Below the pieces are notes generated by a model, which was given only the letters and a program-made list of their open reading frames with translations, did no database searches and had not been told where the DNA came from. From JANRKF01 sp964519595 (GTDB lineage Bacteria > Pseudomonadota > Alphaproteobacteria > Rickettsiales > SXRF01): DNA of 64,000 bases. This document shows positions 42,252 through 52,200 of this stretch, piece by piece (the stretch's first letter is position 1; every line of letters begins with the position of its first letter). The position numbers and the translations under genes were made by a program. The DNA lies in assembly GCA_964519595.1 (NCBI GenBank), contig CAZFJN010000004.1, positions 1 to 64,000 on the forward strand, given 5' to 3'.

Positions 42252-43427
42252 TTAAGCTTCTTCGATTTCCTGATTTTCTGCGTTTGTAGAATTATCAATC
42301 ATTTCTCTAGGCAGAGATTTTGTGGTTTTTGCGCCTAGTGATTTGATTTTTTCCACGCGGCTGGTCAGGCTGCCATTGCCTGTTGTCAGCTTGTTCATTG
42401 CGCTGTCATAAGCGTTATTAGTTTTTCCCAGACGGTCGCCTATTTCCTGCATATCGCTGACAAAATTGGCGAATTTGTCGTATAAAGCTCCGGCTTGTCG
42501 TGCTATTTCCAGAGCGTTTTTATTCTGCCGCTCAATGCGCCATAGCGAGGCTATTGTCATCAGCGAGGCAAACAGCGTGGAAGGACAAACCAGCGCGATT
42601 TTACGTCCCCAGGCGAAGCTGTGCAGCTCAGGATCATATTGCAAAGCCAGCGAGAAAGCTCCTTCAACTGGCAAAAACATAAAAACAAAATCCGGAGTTT
42701 GCAGCTTTTCTATATCCTGATAACGTTTTGCTTCCAGCGCGGTTATATGATTTTTTATTGATTTGACGAATTCCTTAAGCAGTAGCTCGCGGTTTTCGGT
42801 TGTTTCTTCGCGACAATATTTTTCATACGCGGTTAATGATACTTTCGAATCAATTATTATATGTTTATTGTCAGGCAAATTCAAAATAACGTCTGGACGA
42901 AGAATTCCGCCATCTTCGCCTTTTAAGCGCATTTCCTCCGCCTGAATTATGTAATCTACATTTTTGGTAAGACCTGATTCGGCAAGGATTCTCTCCAGCA
43001 TAACCTCGCCCCAGTTGCCTTGCGCCTTTACATCGCCGCGCAGAGCTTTAGTTAAGCTTTCCGTTTGCAGGCGCATTTGTTCGTTCATCGTTACAATGCG
43101 CGCTATTTCAGCTTTAAGAGTATGTTGTTCTTTTCCTGAATTGTTGAATTTTTCATCAACATTTTTTTGAAACTCGCTGATTTTCTGCGCCAGCGGATGC
43201 AGAATATCGCCAATTTTCCGCTCTGATTGCGAGGAGAATTTTTTGCTCACCTCGTCAAATAATTCCTGAGCGGTATTGCGAAATTCCAGCTTCATGGTTT
43301 CGCGCATTTGCTGATTTAGTAAAATACGTTCACGCATTTGCGCCAGCCGCAACGACAACCAGAAACAAGTAGCCGCAAAAGCGCCGCCGATTATTGCAAT
43401 CACTACTAGCCAATTTGCGCTAATCAT
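42252..43427 (-). CDS. rmuC: RmuC family DNA recombination protein
   Basis: 391 residues. One N-terminal transmembrane helix (about 5-27), a coiled-coil region (about 30-115), then the RmuC nuclease-like core: GNWGEVMLERILAESGL, LKGEDGGILRPDVILNLPDNKHIIIDSKVSLTAYEKY, FMFLPVEGAFSLALQYDPEL and ALVCPSTLFASLMTIASLWR. In E. coli RmuC limits inversion at short inverted repeats, which is notable in a window so rich in inverted repeats. Monocistronic. SD AGGA upstream. The gene diverges from glmU. Confidence 0.93.
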   Translation of the reverse strand: MISANWLVVIAIIGGAFAATCFWLSLRLAQMRERILLNQQMRETMKLEFRNTAQELFDEVSKKFSSQSERKIGDILHPLAQKISEFQKNVDEKFNNSGKEQHTLKAEIARIVTMNEQMRLQTESLTKALRGDVKAQGNWGEVMLERILAESGLTKNVDYIIQAEEMRLKGEDGGILRPDVILNLPDNKHIIIDSKVSLTAYEKYCREETTENRELLLKEFVKSIKNHITALEAKRYQDIEKLQTPDFVFMFLPVEGAFSLALQYDPELHSFAWGRKIALVCPSTLFASLMTIASLWRIERQNKNALEIARQAGALYDKFANFVSDMQEIGDRLGKTNNAYDSAMNKLTTGNGSLTSRVEKIKSLGAKTTKSLPREMIDNSTNAENQEIEEA

Positions 43428-43501
43428 TATACAATGTCCTGAATATTTATTACGATACTTGATTAAATACTTACTCTAATCCTTACTCTAAGCCTTGCTC
43501 T

Positions 43502-44863
43502 ATGTCTAAAGCAAATTTTTCTGCAAATTCTTTGGTAAATTTTACGGCAATAATTCTTGCCGCCGGCAAAGGCACAAGAATGCGCTCGCAACTTCCTAAA
43601 GTTCTGCACAAAATTGCCGGAAAATCTATGGTTTCGCATGTGTTGTCAAGCGTAGCCAAATTAAATCCGGCGCAGATTATAACAGTTGTCGCGCCGGAAA
43701 TGCAGCAGGTTATGGCGGTATGCAGCGCGGAAGAAAAATCCTGCCGCTTTGTCGTGCAGAAACAGCAGAAAGGAACGGCAGATGCGGTAAGATGCGCTGT
43801 TTCCGAGCTTGGCAAGGTTGAATATGTTCTTGTGCTATGTGGTGACACGCCGCTGATAAGAACGGAAACCTTGCGCCATTTGCTAAAAAAATCTGCAACA
43901 GAGGATGCAGATATTGCGGTTCTTGGAATGCGCCTTGATAATCCTAGCGGCTATGGCCGCATGATTACTGATAAAAACAATAATCTGGAAGCAATCGTCG
44001 AATGTAAAGACGCCAGCGTTCAGAATAAAAAAATCAAGCTGTGCAATTCCGGAATAATGCTGATTCGCGCTAAATATATCGCAGAATTGCTTGGCAAACT
44101 CTCAACTGATAATTCCGCAAATGAATATTATCTGACTGACATTATCGCAATCGCTAATCACAAAAAACTGCGCGTTATAGCAGTTGAGGCAGATGATGTT
44201 TCCGAACTATCAGGAATTAATAACCGCGCGCAGCTTGCAGCGGCTGAGGAGATTTTCCAGCAGCGCCTTCGTTTGCAGGCGATGGAAAAAGGCGTAACCA
44301 TGATAAATCCGCAAACGGTTTTTTTATCAGCTGATACTAGCTTTGGCGAAGATGTGGTTATTCATCCTTTTGTGGTGTTTTTATCCGGCGTGTCAGTTGG
44401 CAATAATGTCGAAATACGCTCTTATTCGCATATAGATAACGCGATCATTGAAAATGGCGCGATTATCGGACCTTTTGCGCGGATCAGGCCAGGCAGCCAT
44501 ATTGAGGAAAATGCACATGTCGGAAATTTTGTTGAGATAAAAGCCTCTCGCCTTGGCAAAGGCGCAAAGGCAAATCATTTGTCATATATTGGCGATTCTG
44601 ATGTCGGAGAAAATGCCAATATCGGCGCTGGCACAATAACCTGTAATTATGACGGCACGAACAAATATAAAACCACTATCGGAAACGGCGCGTTTATCGG
44701 CTCTAATTCCTCGCTGGTTGCGCCTGTTGCAATAGGCAGCGGCGCAGTAATAGGAGCAGGAAGCGTAATAACCGCTGATGTTGACGCAGACGCGCTGGCA
44801 ATAGCCAGAGCAAGACAAATAGCGAAACCAGGCCGCGCAAAAACAAAAAACCAGAAAAAATAG
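43502..44863 (+). CDS. glmU: Bifunctional UDP-GlcNAc pyrophosphorylase / glucosamine-1-P acetyltransferase
   Basis: Makes UDP-GlcNAc for peptidoglycan and LPS. 453 residues. Uridyltransferase domain (1-230): IILAAGKGTRMRSQLPKVLHKIAGK, QQKGTADAVRCA, VLVLCGDTPLI, NEYYLTDIIAIA. Left-handed beta-helix acetyltransferase domain (250-450) with hexapeptide repeats and the catalytic region IKASRLGKGAKANHLSYIGDSDVGENANIGAGTITCNYDG. About ten extra residues precede the usual N-terminus. It converges on cinA. Confidence 0.97.
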   Translation: MSKANFSANSLVNFTAIILAAGKGTRMRSQLPKVLHKIAGKSMVSHVLSSVAKLNPAQIITVVAPEMQQVMAVCSAEEKSCRFVVQKQQKGTADAVRCAVSELGKVEYVLVLCGDTPLIRTETLRHLLKKSATEDADIAVLGMRLDNPSGYGRMITDKNNNLEAIVECKDASVQNKKIKLCNSGIMLIRAKYIAELLGKLSTDNSANEYYLTDIIAIANHKKLRVIAVEADDVSELSGINNRAQLAAAEEIFQQRLRLQAMEKGVTMINPQTVFLSADTSFGEDVVIHPFVVFLSGVSVGNNVEIRSYSHIDNAIIENGAIIGPFARIRPGSHIEENAHVGNFVEIKASRLGKGAKANHLSYIGDSDVGENANIGAGTITCNYDGTNKYKTTIGNGAFIGSNSSLVAPVAIGSGAVIGAGSVITADVDADALAIARARQIAKPGRAKTKNQKK

Positions 44864-44875
44864 CACTACATTTTT

Positions 44876-45364
44876 TCAAGTAGCGGCGATTTGTTTTTCT
44901 GCGGTTTTTAGCGCTATTATTAGAGATTTTTCCGTTGCTTGCTTGCGAATTGCTTCGCGGTCGCCGCCGAATATATGTTTTTCTACTATTGTTTGTCTGG
45001 CGTTTGCCAGCGCGATAAACACCAGCCCGACTGGCTTTTCAGGAGTTCCGCCGCTTGGTCCGGCAATTCCGGTTATGGCAATTGCCAGATTAGCTTTTGC
45101 CAGATTTCTTGCGCCTTCTGCCATTTCCTTGGCTACTATCTCGCTTACTGCGCCATATTTGCTGATGCTGGCGGCGCTAACGCCAAGCAGCGCGGTTTTT
45201 GCTGAATTCGCATAGCTGATAATTCCTTGCCGGAATATTGCCGATGCGCCGGGAATGTCAGTTATCGCGGCGGCAACAAGTCCTCCACTGCATGATTCAG
45301 CAGTGGTGATGCTGATATTATTGGCAATCAGATATTCAACCAGCTTTAGCGCAGCTTCAACCAT
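44876..45364 (-). CDS. pncC: CinA C-terminal domain protein, nicotinamide-nucleotide amidase
   Basis: Deamidates nicotinamide mononucleotide to nicotinate mononucleotide in pyridine-nucleotide recycling. 162 residues, stand-alone C-terminal CinA domain: TTAESCSGGLVAAAITDIPGASAIFRQGIISYANSAKTALLGV with the catalytic Ser, and AIAITGIAGPSGGTPEKPVGLVFIAL. Its start overlaps the end of pgpA by 19 bases, so the pair is cotranscribed. This pgpA-cinA order is common in alphaproteobacteria. Confidence 0.92.
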   Translation of the reverse strand: MVEAALKLVEYLIANNISITTAESCSGGLVAAAITDIPGASAIFRQGIISYANSAKTALLGVSAASISKYGAVSEIVAKEMAEGARNLAKANLAIAITGIAGPSGGTPEKPVGLVFIALANARQTIVEKHIFGGDREAIRKQATEKSLIIALKTAEKQIAAT

Positions 45365-45843
45365 GACATTATTTCCTTCGCAGTTTCAGGGCTGATCGCA
45401 TTAAGAATCAACATCAGCGCTACTGGATAAAGCGCGGCTAAAACATCATCAACCATAACGCCAAGTCCGCCTTTTATTTTCCGGTCAGCCAGCGAAACAG
45501 GCCATGGTTTAAGCACATCAAAAATACGAAAAACCACGAAGGCGGCAAGGTAACATTGCCAATTCGCCGTCATAAATGAAAGCAGCATAAAAATCGCTGC
45601 GGCTTCGTCAATTACAATTTCGCCGGGATCTTGCTTTCCGGTTGAATTTACATATTTTTCTGCTGCTATTACGCCAATGGCAAACAACGCGCAACCGGCA
45701 GCGGCAAGGACAATATTGCCAAATGTAATTTGAATTACATAAGCGAAAGGCAAGGCGGCCAGCGTTCCACATGTTCCGCGCGCATATCGGCAATGCAGAC
45801 TTACGCCAAACCAGCTGATAATCATCAATATCCAGCGTTCCAT
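45346..45843 (-). CDS. pgpA: Phosphatidylglycerophosphatase A
   Basis: Dephosphorylates phosphatidylglycerophosphate to phosphatidylglycerol at the inner membrane. 165 residues, with transmembrane segments and family motifs YARGTCGTLAALPFAYVI, GKQDPGEIVIDEAAAIFMLLSF (acidic metal site), FRIFDVLKPWPVSLADRKIKGGLGVMVDDVLAALYP. First gene of the pgpA-cinA pair. The start lies beside the inverted repeat that separates it from trpB. Confidence 0.94.
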   Translation of the reverse strand: MERWILMIISWFGVSLHCRYARGTCGTLAALPFAYVIQITFGNIVLAAAGCALFAIGVIAAEKYVNSTGKQDPGEIVIDEAAAIFMLLSFMTANWQCYLAAFVVFRIFDVLKPWPVSLADRKIKGGLGVMVDDVLAALYPVALMLILNAISPETAKEIMSWLKLR

Positions 45844-45854
45844 ATGTGTTTCCA

Positions 45855-46051
45855 GTTAGTTAGCAGTAGGTAGTTGGCAGTTAGCAGTGGGCAGTTGGCA
45901 GTTGGTAGTTGGCAGTGGAATCAATATATCTGTTCAGAAATAAGTTTAACTATGTACAGCATTGATTTGCAATTGCTTTCTGCTAACATCTGCTTTTGCT
46001 GCTAACCGCTAACCGCCCACTGCCCACTGCCAACTGCTAACTAACTAACAT
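45855..46051. repeat. Large imperfect inverted repeat of GGCAGTT-type heptamers between pgpA and trpB
   Basis: The left arm (45855-45917) is made of TAGCAGT, GGCAGTT and GGTAGTT units. The right arm (45981-46051) is the complement of the same units (ACTGCCA, ACTGCTAAC, CGCCCACTGC). AGTTAGTTAGCAGT pairs perfectly with ACTGCTAACTAACT at the outer ends. The 60-base centre is AT-rich. The arms reach to within a few bases of both start codons, so both transcripts begin in or beside this structure. Confidence 0.85.
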
Positions 46052-46054
46052 CGT

Positions 46055-47257
46055 ATGAACAAAAACAATATCTTTCCAGATTCACAAGGTCATTTTGGTA
46101 TTTTTGGCGGTAGATATGTTGCTGAAACTCTGATGCCGCTTATTTTAGAGGTAGAGAGTCTATGGAATAAATGCAAACAGGATCAGGCTTTCTGGAATGA
46201 GTTTTCATATTACATGAAAAACTATGTCGGACGTGAAAGTCCGCTATATTTCGCCGCGCGTCTTACTGAAAAATTAGGCGGTGCAAAAATATATTTCAAG
46301 CGCGATGAGCTTAATCATACAGGCGCTCATAAAATAAATAACTGCATCGGACAAGCTCTGCTGGCAAAACGCCTTGGCCGTAATCGGATAATCGCTGAAA
46401 CCGGAGCAGGGCAGCACGGTGTTGCTACCGCTACGGTTTGTGCCTTATTTGGCCTTAAATGTGTGATCTATATGGGCGCTAAGGATATTCAGCGTCAGGC
46501 GACGAATGTCTTCCGTATGAAGCTGCTTGGCGCGGAAGTTATCGCGGTAGAATCAGGCAGCAGAACGCTTAAAGATGCAATGAATGAAGCTCTGCGCGAC
46601 TGGGTAAGCAATGTTCATGATACTTATTATTTAATTGGAACAGCAGCAGGTCCTCATCCTTATCCGGAAATGGTTCGTGATTTTCAAAGCATAATTGGCC
46701 AAGAGGCGCGCGCGCAAATTCAGGCGGCGGAAGGGCGGCTGCCGGATTCGCTGGTTGCCAGCATTGGCGGCGGCAGTAATGCGATTGGCTTGTTTTATCC
46801 TTTCCTGAATGACGAGAAGGTGCGTTTAATTGGCGTTGAAGCAGCTGGAAAAGGTATCAACACTGCTTATCATGCCGCCAGTCTGGCGCAGGGAAAACCA
46901 GGCGTTTTACATGGTTCAAGAACTTATCTGCTGCAAAATGATGATGGTCAGATATTAGATGCACATTCAATTTCCGCCGGACTTGATTATCCCGGAATTG
47001 GTCCGGAGCATAGTTTTCTGCATGAATCAGGACGCGCTGAATATGTTTATGCAACTGACGATGAAGCCTTAGCCGCTTTCCGTCTTACTGCTGCTCTGGA
47101 AGGAATTCTGCCAGCTCTTGAGCCTAGTCATGCGCTGGCTTATGCAGCGAAATTAGCGCCGACTTTGCCGCAGGATCATCTGATGATAATAAATATATGT
47201 GGCCGTGGTGATAAGGATATATTCACTGTCGCTGAGGCTCTGGGAGTGAAAATATGA
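46055..47257 (+). CDS. trpB: Tryptophan synthase beta chain
   Basis: PLP-dependent condensation of indole and serine. 400 residues. Motifs: FGGRYVAETLMPLI, KRDELNHTGAHKINNCIGQALLAKRLG (PLP lysine), AETGAGQHGVATATVCALFGL, ASIGGGSNAIGLFYPFLND, SISAGLDYPGIGPEHSFLH and ICGRGDKDIFTV. trpA overlaps its last codons (ATGA). trpF, usually upstream in alphaproteobacteria, is not present in the window. Confidence 0.97.
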   Translation: MNKNNIFPDSQGHFGIFGGRYVAETLMPLILEVESLWNKCKQDQAFWNEFSYYMKNYVGRESPLYFAARLTEKLGGAKIYFKRDELNHTGAHKINNCIGQALLAKRLGRNRIIAETGAGQHGVATATVCALFGLKCVIYMGAKDIQRQATNVFRMKLLGAEVIAVESGSRTLKDAMNEALRDWVSNVHDTYYLIGTAAGPHPYPEMVRDFQSIIGQEARAQIQAAEGRLPDSLVASIGGGSNAIGLFYPFLNDEKVRLIGVEAAGKGINTAYHAASLAQGKPGVLHGSRTYLLQNDDGQILDAHSISAGLDYPGIGPEHSFLHESGRAEYVYATDDEALAAFRLTAALEGILPALEPSHALAYAAKLAPTLPQDHLMIINICGRGDKDIFTVAEALGVKI

Positions 47258-48057
47258 GCAGAATAGAGGCGGTTTTCGCTAAAACCAGAGCGGAAGGAAG
47301 GTCGGCATTAATTCCGTTTATAATGGCTTATGATGGCGGGCGGGAATTTACTAAAGAATTGCTAGATTATTTAGCGGAAAATGGCGCTGATCTTATAGAA
47401 ATAGGCGTGCCTTTTTCTGATCCTATGGCTGATGGTGTGATTATTCAGGAAGCAGGCGCGCGCGGTCTTGCTGCAGGAGCATCGCTGGCTGGTATTTTAG
47501 AAATTGTTGGTGAATTTCGTAAGAATAATGAAAAAATTCCTGTGATATTAATGGGATATTATAATCCGGTTTATCGCTATGGTAGCGGTAAATTCTGTAA
47601 GGATGCCGCGAAGGCCGGAGTTGACGGCGTGATTATAGTTGATTTACCACCAGAAGAAGAGGCAGAGATTACGCCTGATCTTAAAAATAATAATATTGAT
47701 TTTATTCGTTTAATAGCGCCAACCAGCGAGGGAGAGCGGCTTGCGAAACTAACGGCAAATGCCAGCGGATTTATATATTACATTGCCGTTGCCGGAATAA
47801 CTGGCGGAAAATCGGCAAATGCCGCGCATCTGGCAGAAAGGCTGGCGCTGATACGTTCATATAGCGCGCTGCCGATTGCGGTAGGATTTGGAATAAAGAG
47901 CGCAAAGCAGGCGGCGGAATTAAAAGGCATCGCTGATGCGGTGGTGGTAGGCTCAGCTTTAGTTGATATTATTCACCAGGCGGGAAATAACGCGCAACAT
48001 AAAATAGCTGCGGCGTGTGATTTTATTAAGGAGTTAGCCGCGGCAATTCGTACATAG
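47254..48057 (+). CDS. trpA: Tryptophan synthase alpha chain
   Basis: Cleaves indole-3-glycerol phosphate to indole for TrpB. 267 residues, TIM barrel: ALIPFIMAYDGG, ADLIEIGVPFSDPMADGVIIQEA (catalytic Glu), VILMGYYNPVYRYG, GVDGVIIVDLPPEE (catalytic Asp), GFIYYIAVAGITGGK, and PIAVGFGIKSAKQ. ATG overlaps the trpB stop by four bases. Its 3' end overlaps the convergent glutamine-synthetase-like gene by 32 bases. Confidence 0.96.
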   Translation: MSRIEAVFAKTRAEGRSALIPFIMAYDGGREFTKELLDYLAENGADLIEIGVPFSDPMADGVIIQEAGARGLAAGASLAGILEIVGEFRKNNEKIPVILMGYYNPVYRYGSGKFCKDAAKAGVDGVIIVDLPPEEEAEITPDLKNNNIDFIRLIAPTSEGERLAKLTANASGFIYYIAVAGITGGKSANAAHLAERLALIRSYSALPIAVGFGIKSAKQAAELKGIADAVVVGSALVDIIHQAGNNAQHKIAAACDFIKELAAAIRT

Positions 48058-48757
48058 TAAGCGAGGCATCACCGTAAATCTGAGGTGGTGGCGTGAGCTT
48101 ATTTGCAATTCCGTAGTCAATGCCGCTTAAAACCGCTTGAACTGCGCTTTTTACATCAACATCAGCGCAAGAGACGCGGTGTTCGATATGTTTATCATTC
48201 CATGGTTTGTCAGGAAGGCGCAGAGCGCATGTGCGGTTATTAGCTCCCCAGCTGACGGTAGTTGGCGCGTTACCGCCGGCAACAAAACGTTTCCGGCTTT
48301 TTTCGTCTGGCGCGAATATTTTCATATTATCGCGCATGGTGGCCAGTAAGCCGCCGAGTGAATAAGCCAGCATATCGCTTAGCTGATCATCTTTTTTCCA
48401 GTAGAGATTATTACCTTCTGCATCTTCCATATGCACATGTATATGCAGTCCGCTGCCGTAATCATCAGCAAGAGGCCGCGCGGAAAAATCTGCTTTCATA
48501 TTGTATGAAGCAGCCAGATCAGAAGATATTTTTTTTAACTGCTCAGTGTCGGCGATTATTTTTTCGATATTCTCACTATGGCGCAGTGAGATTTCATACT
48601 GGCTGAGTCCTCGCTCTTTTTCAATTCTGAAAATCTCAAGGCCGCAATCAGCGCATAAAAGCGGCAATTTCAGAAAATACTCGGAAATTTTGCTATTATC
48701 AGAATCAAACAGATAAAATTCTATTTCCGTAGCGACTATATATTTGCCGTAAATCAC
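48026..48757 (-). CDS. Short glutamine-synthetase-like protein (catalytic domain only)
   Basis: About 243 residues if GTG 48757 is used. It aligns with the catalytic domain of GS/PuuA-type ligases: ATEIEFYLFDSDN at the N-terminus (metal-site Glu), GLSQYEISLRH, ADDYGSGLHIHVHMEDAEGNN (metal His), APDEKSRKRFVAG, TTVSWGANNRTCALRLPD and KHIEHRVSCADVD. The beta-grasp N-terminal domain and about 100 C-terminal residues of full-size enzymes (about 450 residues) are missing, so the usual dodecamer contacts cannot form. A gamma-glutamyl ligase of other substrate or a decayed paralogue are both possible. No SD is visible; coupling to trxA is likely. Confidence 0.75.
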   Translation of the reverse strand: MIYGKYIVATEIEFYLFDSDNSKISEYFLKLPLLCADCGLEIFRIEKERGLSQYEISLRHSENIEKIIADTEQLKKISSDLAASYNMKADFSARPLADDYGSGLHIHVHMEDAEGNNLYWKKDDQLSDMLAYSLGGLLATMRDNMKIFAPDEKSRKRFVAGGNAPTTVSWGANNRTCALRLPDKPWNDKHIEHRVSCADVDVKSAVQAVLSGIDYGIANKLTPPPQIYGDASLTMYELPRLTP

Positions 48758-48778
48758 GTATATTTGCCGTAAATCACG
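48739..48778. repeat. 20-bp perfect tandem duplication at the trxA stop / GS-like start junction
   Basis: TATATTTGCCGTAAATCACG occurs twice head-to-tail. On the minus strand each copy contains GTGATTTACGG. The first supplies the trxA stop (TGA, 48774-48776) and the second the likely GTG start of the next gene. A single copy would give the compact GTGA stop-start overlap. Confidence 0.9.
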
Positions 48779-49094
48779 CCACTGAATCAATCCATTCAAC
48801 CAGTTTAGATTTTGGCAGTGAACCAACTTTTGTTGAAGCGGCGCTGCCGTTTTTAAACATGATCAGAGTTGGAATACCGCGCACGCCGTATTTCTGCGGA
48901 GTTGCCGGATTTTTGTCAATATTGATTTTGGCGACAATTATTTTGCCGGATTTTTCATTGGAAATTTCTTCCAGAACTGGTCCGATCTGGCGGCAAGGAC
49001 CGCACCATTCTGCCCAGAAATCAACAAGAACAGGAACATCTGATTTTAAAACTTTTGTGTCAAATTCACCATCATCAACATGTATACAAGGCAT
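48774..49094 (-). CDS. trxA: Thioredoxin
   Basis: Dithiol-disulfide oxidoreductase of 106 residues. Active site VDFWAEWCGPCRQIGP, cis-proline region GVRGIPTLIMFKNG and a C-terminal helix LVEWIDSV. Normal length. It lies 146 bases downstream of addA on the same strand; addA-trxA neighbourhood is standard in alphaproteobacteria. Confidence 0.96.
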   Translation of the reverse strand: MPCIHVDDGEFDTKVLKSDVPVLVDFWAEWCGPCRQIGPVLEEISNEKSGKIIVAKINIDKNPATPQKYGVRGIPTLIMFKNGSAASTKVGSLPKSKLVEWIDSVA

Positions 49095-49240
49095 GATTCC
49101 TCCAAAATTATTTTGCGAAGTCTAAAAGCCAGAAGCCAATAGCTAAAATCTAAAAGCCAGCGCAGATATGATCTCACTCTAGGCTTGTTAGAATAATTCG
49201 TCAAGCGTCACGTAATCGCAATTTTCTGTAGCAATTTTCT

Positions 49241-52200
49241 TCATAAATTTTCGTCATCAACCGTCAGATCATCAAGCCAGTCGATTCTTGGAATTGCTGT
49301 CCATAGCAAGGAGGTTTTGATTTTATGATCAGGATAAATTGCTGCAAGCAGCTTCTTATAAATAGCCATTTGGTTGATATATAAGCGTGGAATTTTATTA
49401 AAAGGCGGCGGCGTGATGGTTGATTTATAATCAACAATCCACAATTCGTTGCCGACTATCGACAGACGGTCAATTCGTCCGGAAACAGGAATAGATTTGC
49501 CGCGCCAGAGGATTTTTCCTGAAACAGGAACTTCCGCCAGAGAATTTTCGTAAAATAACGGCGCGTAATCAGGATGTTCAATAACATTTAGCGCCTCGCT
49601 AACAAGAGCTTCCTGTTCTTTATTATCAAGATTTGGCGCGTGATCGCGGACAATATTTAAGGCGGCGCGTTTTTTGATTGAAACTGTTTTTAAAGCCGGA
49701 ATATGTTGTATGATACGGTGCAAGGCGATTCCGCGCTGGCGCAATTTTTCATCAAATAACGGCGAGATATTTTTAGCGTTTTCGTCATCAGGGCGCGAAG
49801 GAGAGAGTGTTGTTTCTGTAGATTCTTCCGGCAAAGGAGCGGCAAACAACTGTGTATCTGGTGAAGATTTGTCAGCGGAAGGAGGATTATTTTCCTCATC
49901 TATAGCAGATGATATAGCAGATGATTCAACTGGCGAGCTTTCCTTTGTCGGAAAAGGGTCTTTGCCGATTGTGATTACGCCGTCAGCGCGGCAATTTCCC
50001 AGCGCGGAAAAAGCTTTTTCAGTAAGTTCGTACCATGATCCTTCCTGATAACCGGCTTTGCTGTTGCCGTGTTCAGCGCCGCAGATGATGAGAATATCTT
50101 CTGCTCTGGTCATTGCTACATATAATAAACGGCGATATTCCTGCATCTGTGCGGTTGTTTCCAGTAATTTCGCTTTACGAATTGTGTTGCTGGCAGCGGA
50201 AGAAGAAAGAGTGGCCAGAGGAATTTTATCAATGCCATTGCCTTGCCATTGAATTTTATCATAAACACCAGGCACGCTGGTACTGTCAGCGATTATAACT
50301 AACTTTGCCTGCAGACCTTTGGCGGCGTGAATTGTCATGATTCTTATACGTCCGCCGGAATGTTCCATATCGCGTTTTAATTCTGTTTCGCCGCTTTGCA
50401 TCCAGTTGATAAAACCTTGCAGAGAAGGAATATTTGCTTGTTCAAACAGCAAAGCCTGTTCAAGGAAAATATCCAGAGTTTCGCGCGCTTCTTCACCAAA
50501 ACGGCTGACGAAAGCGCGGCGAATTTTAGATGTTTCCAGCAATTCGCTGAAGAGATTATAAGGAGACAGGAAATCAGCCTTTTTACGAAACTCGGCAAGC
50601 AGCAGAAAAGAAGGATTAGGCGAGTGCAAGATCTGCTGATAAAGCGAAGAAGCGCGATCATGACAGAGAGTGAATAATTCTTCTTCGCTTATCGAAAAAA
50701 TTGGCGATTTAAGAACTGCTGCTAAAGTCAGATCATCTTCCGGAAATAGCAATAGCTGAGCAAAAGCCAGCAGATCCTGAATGATTATATTGTCTGTAAG
50801 GCGCATACGGTCAACGCCTGCAACTGGCAGTCCTTTGCGGCGCAAGGCTCTGGTTAAATGCGCGATGAAAGAGGTGCGCCTTCTGACTAGAATCATAATA
50901 TCTCCGGCGGCAAGTCCGGCAGCGATTTTTTCCGCTAGAAATTTGGCTATTTTTGTGGCCAGCAGATATTCAGCGCTGAGATTATGTTCTTTATCAGCAG
51001 CAACCAGCGGCCAGTATTCGCAATAGCCTGATGCTTCCGTTCTGATTGCCTGATGGTTTATGCGATTTTTTTTCTGAGTGTTTTCTGGAACAATATTTTC
51101 TGGAATAGTATTCTCTGTAATGGTATTTTCTGGAACATCTTTTAGAAAATCCTCAGCGCATAAACCATCAGCTGTTGCGGCTTCAGAAAAAACCTTATCA
51201 ACCAGTGCTAATATTTCCGCCGCGGAACGATATGAATGCGTAAGCGCCAGATTATCATAAGCATTTGCTGAGTCATTGAGGCGGGCAATGAAATAGTTGC
51301 GATTTTCCGATAATCCGGCCGGATCAGCGCCTTGAAAACGGAAAATCGACTGTTTTTCATCACCAACTACGAATAAAGAGCGGAATTTATCATTGCTGCC
51401 TTTGCCGGAAAAAAATTCCTCAGTAATTGCGCGAATTATCTGCCATTGCTCTGGACTAGTATCTTGCGCTTCATCAACTAGCACATGATCTATTCCGCCA
51501 TCGAGCTTATACATAACCCACTGATTAATTCCGCTTGTGGAAAGCAGTCTGGAAGCGGCATAAATCTGATCATCAAAATCCATAAAGCCATTGCGCTGTT
51601 TAAGATTTTCATATTGCGCGATCAAAGCTGCACCGACTCTTAGCAGTCGTGTGGTAAATTGTGCATCATTTCTGGCATTTTGCTCTTCAATGGCTTTTAA
51701 GGCGATATTCTGTTCAGTAAGCAACAGCTGTTCCTGCTGAGCAGAAATGGTGTTTTTAGTGAAGAGAAGGCGTGGTCCACCTTTATTCTCGCCGCTATTA
51801 ATCTGGAAGCTGCGAATATAAGCAATATAGTCGTGGTGGCGCGGATTATTCGCAGTACACCATTTATACAGCACATTGGCGGTTGTATTGTTGCGCGATT
51901 TGTTGCTGGCGGCAAGAATATCAGCAATAAGGCGCAGAGATTTTATATGATTTTCTGCGCGGCTGATTGTGGCAAAAGTTAGATCAACTGCGTTTATTTT
52001 TTCATCAACGCCAAAAGCGCGATATATTTTCCGGCAGGCGCTTACAATATCTCCTGATGATTCTATGAATCTGGCGAGATCGCGTTTTTTCTTGATCATT
52101 TCTGATAAAAACGCCAATAGCGAATATTCGCCGAGCTGTTGCACCAGATGATATAAATCATCTTTTTCCGTTATTGCGCCGGAATCAATTCCGGAAAATA

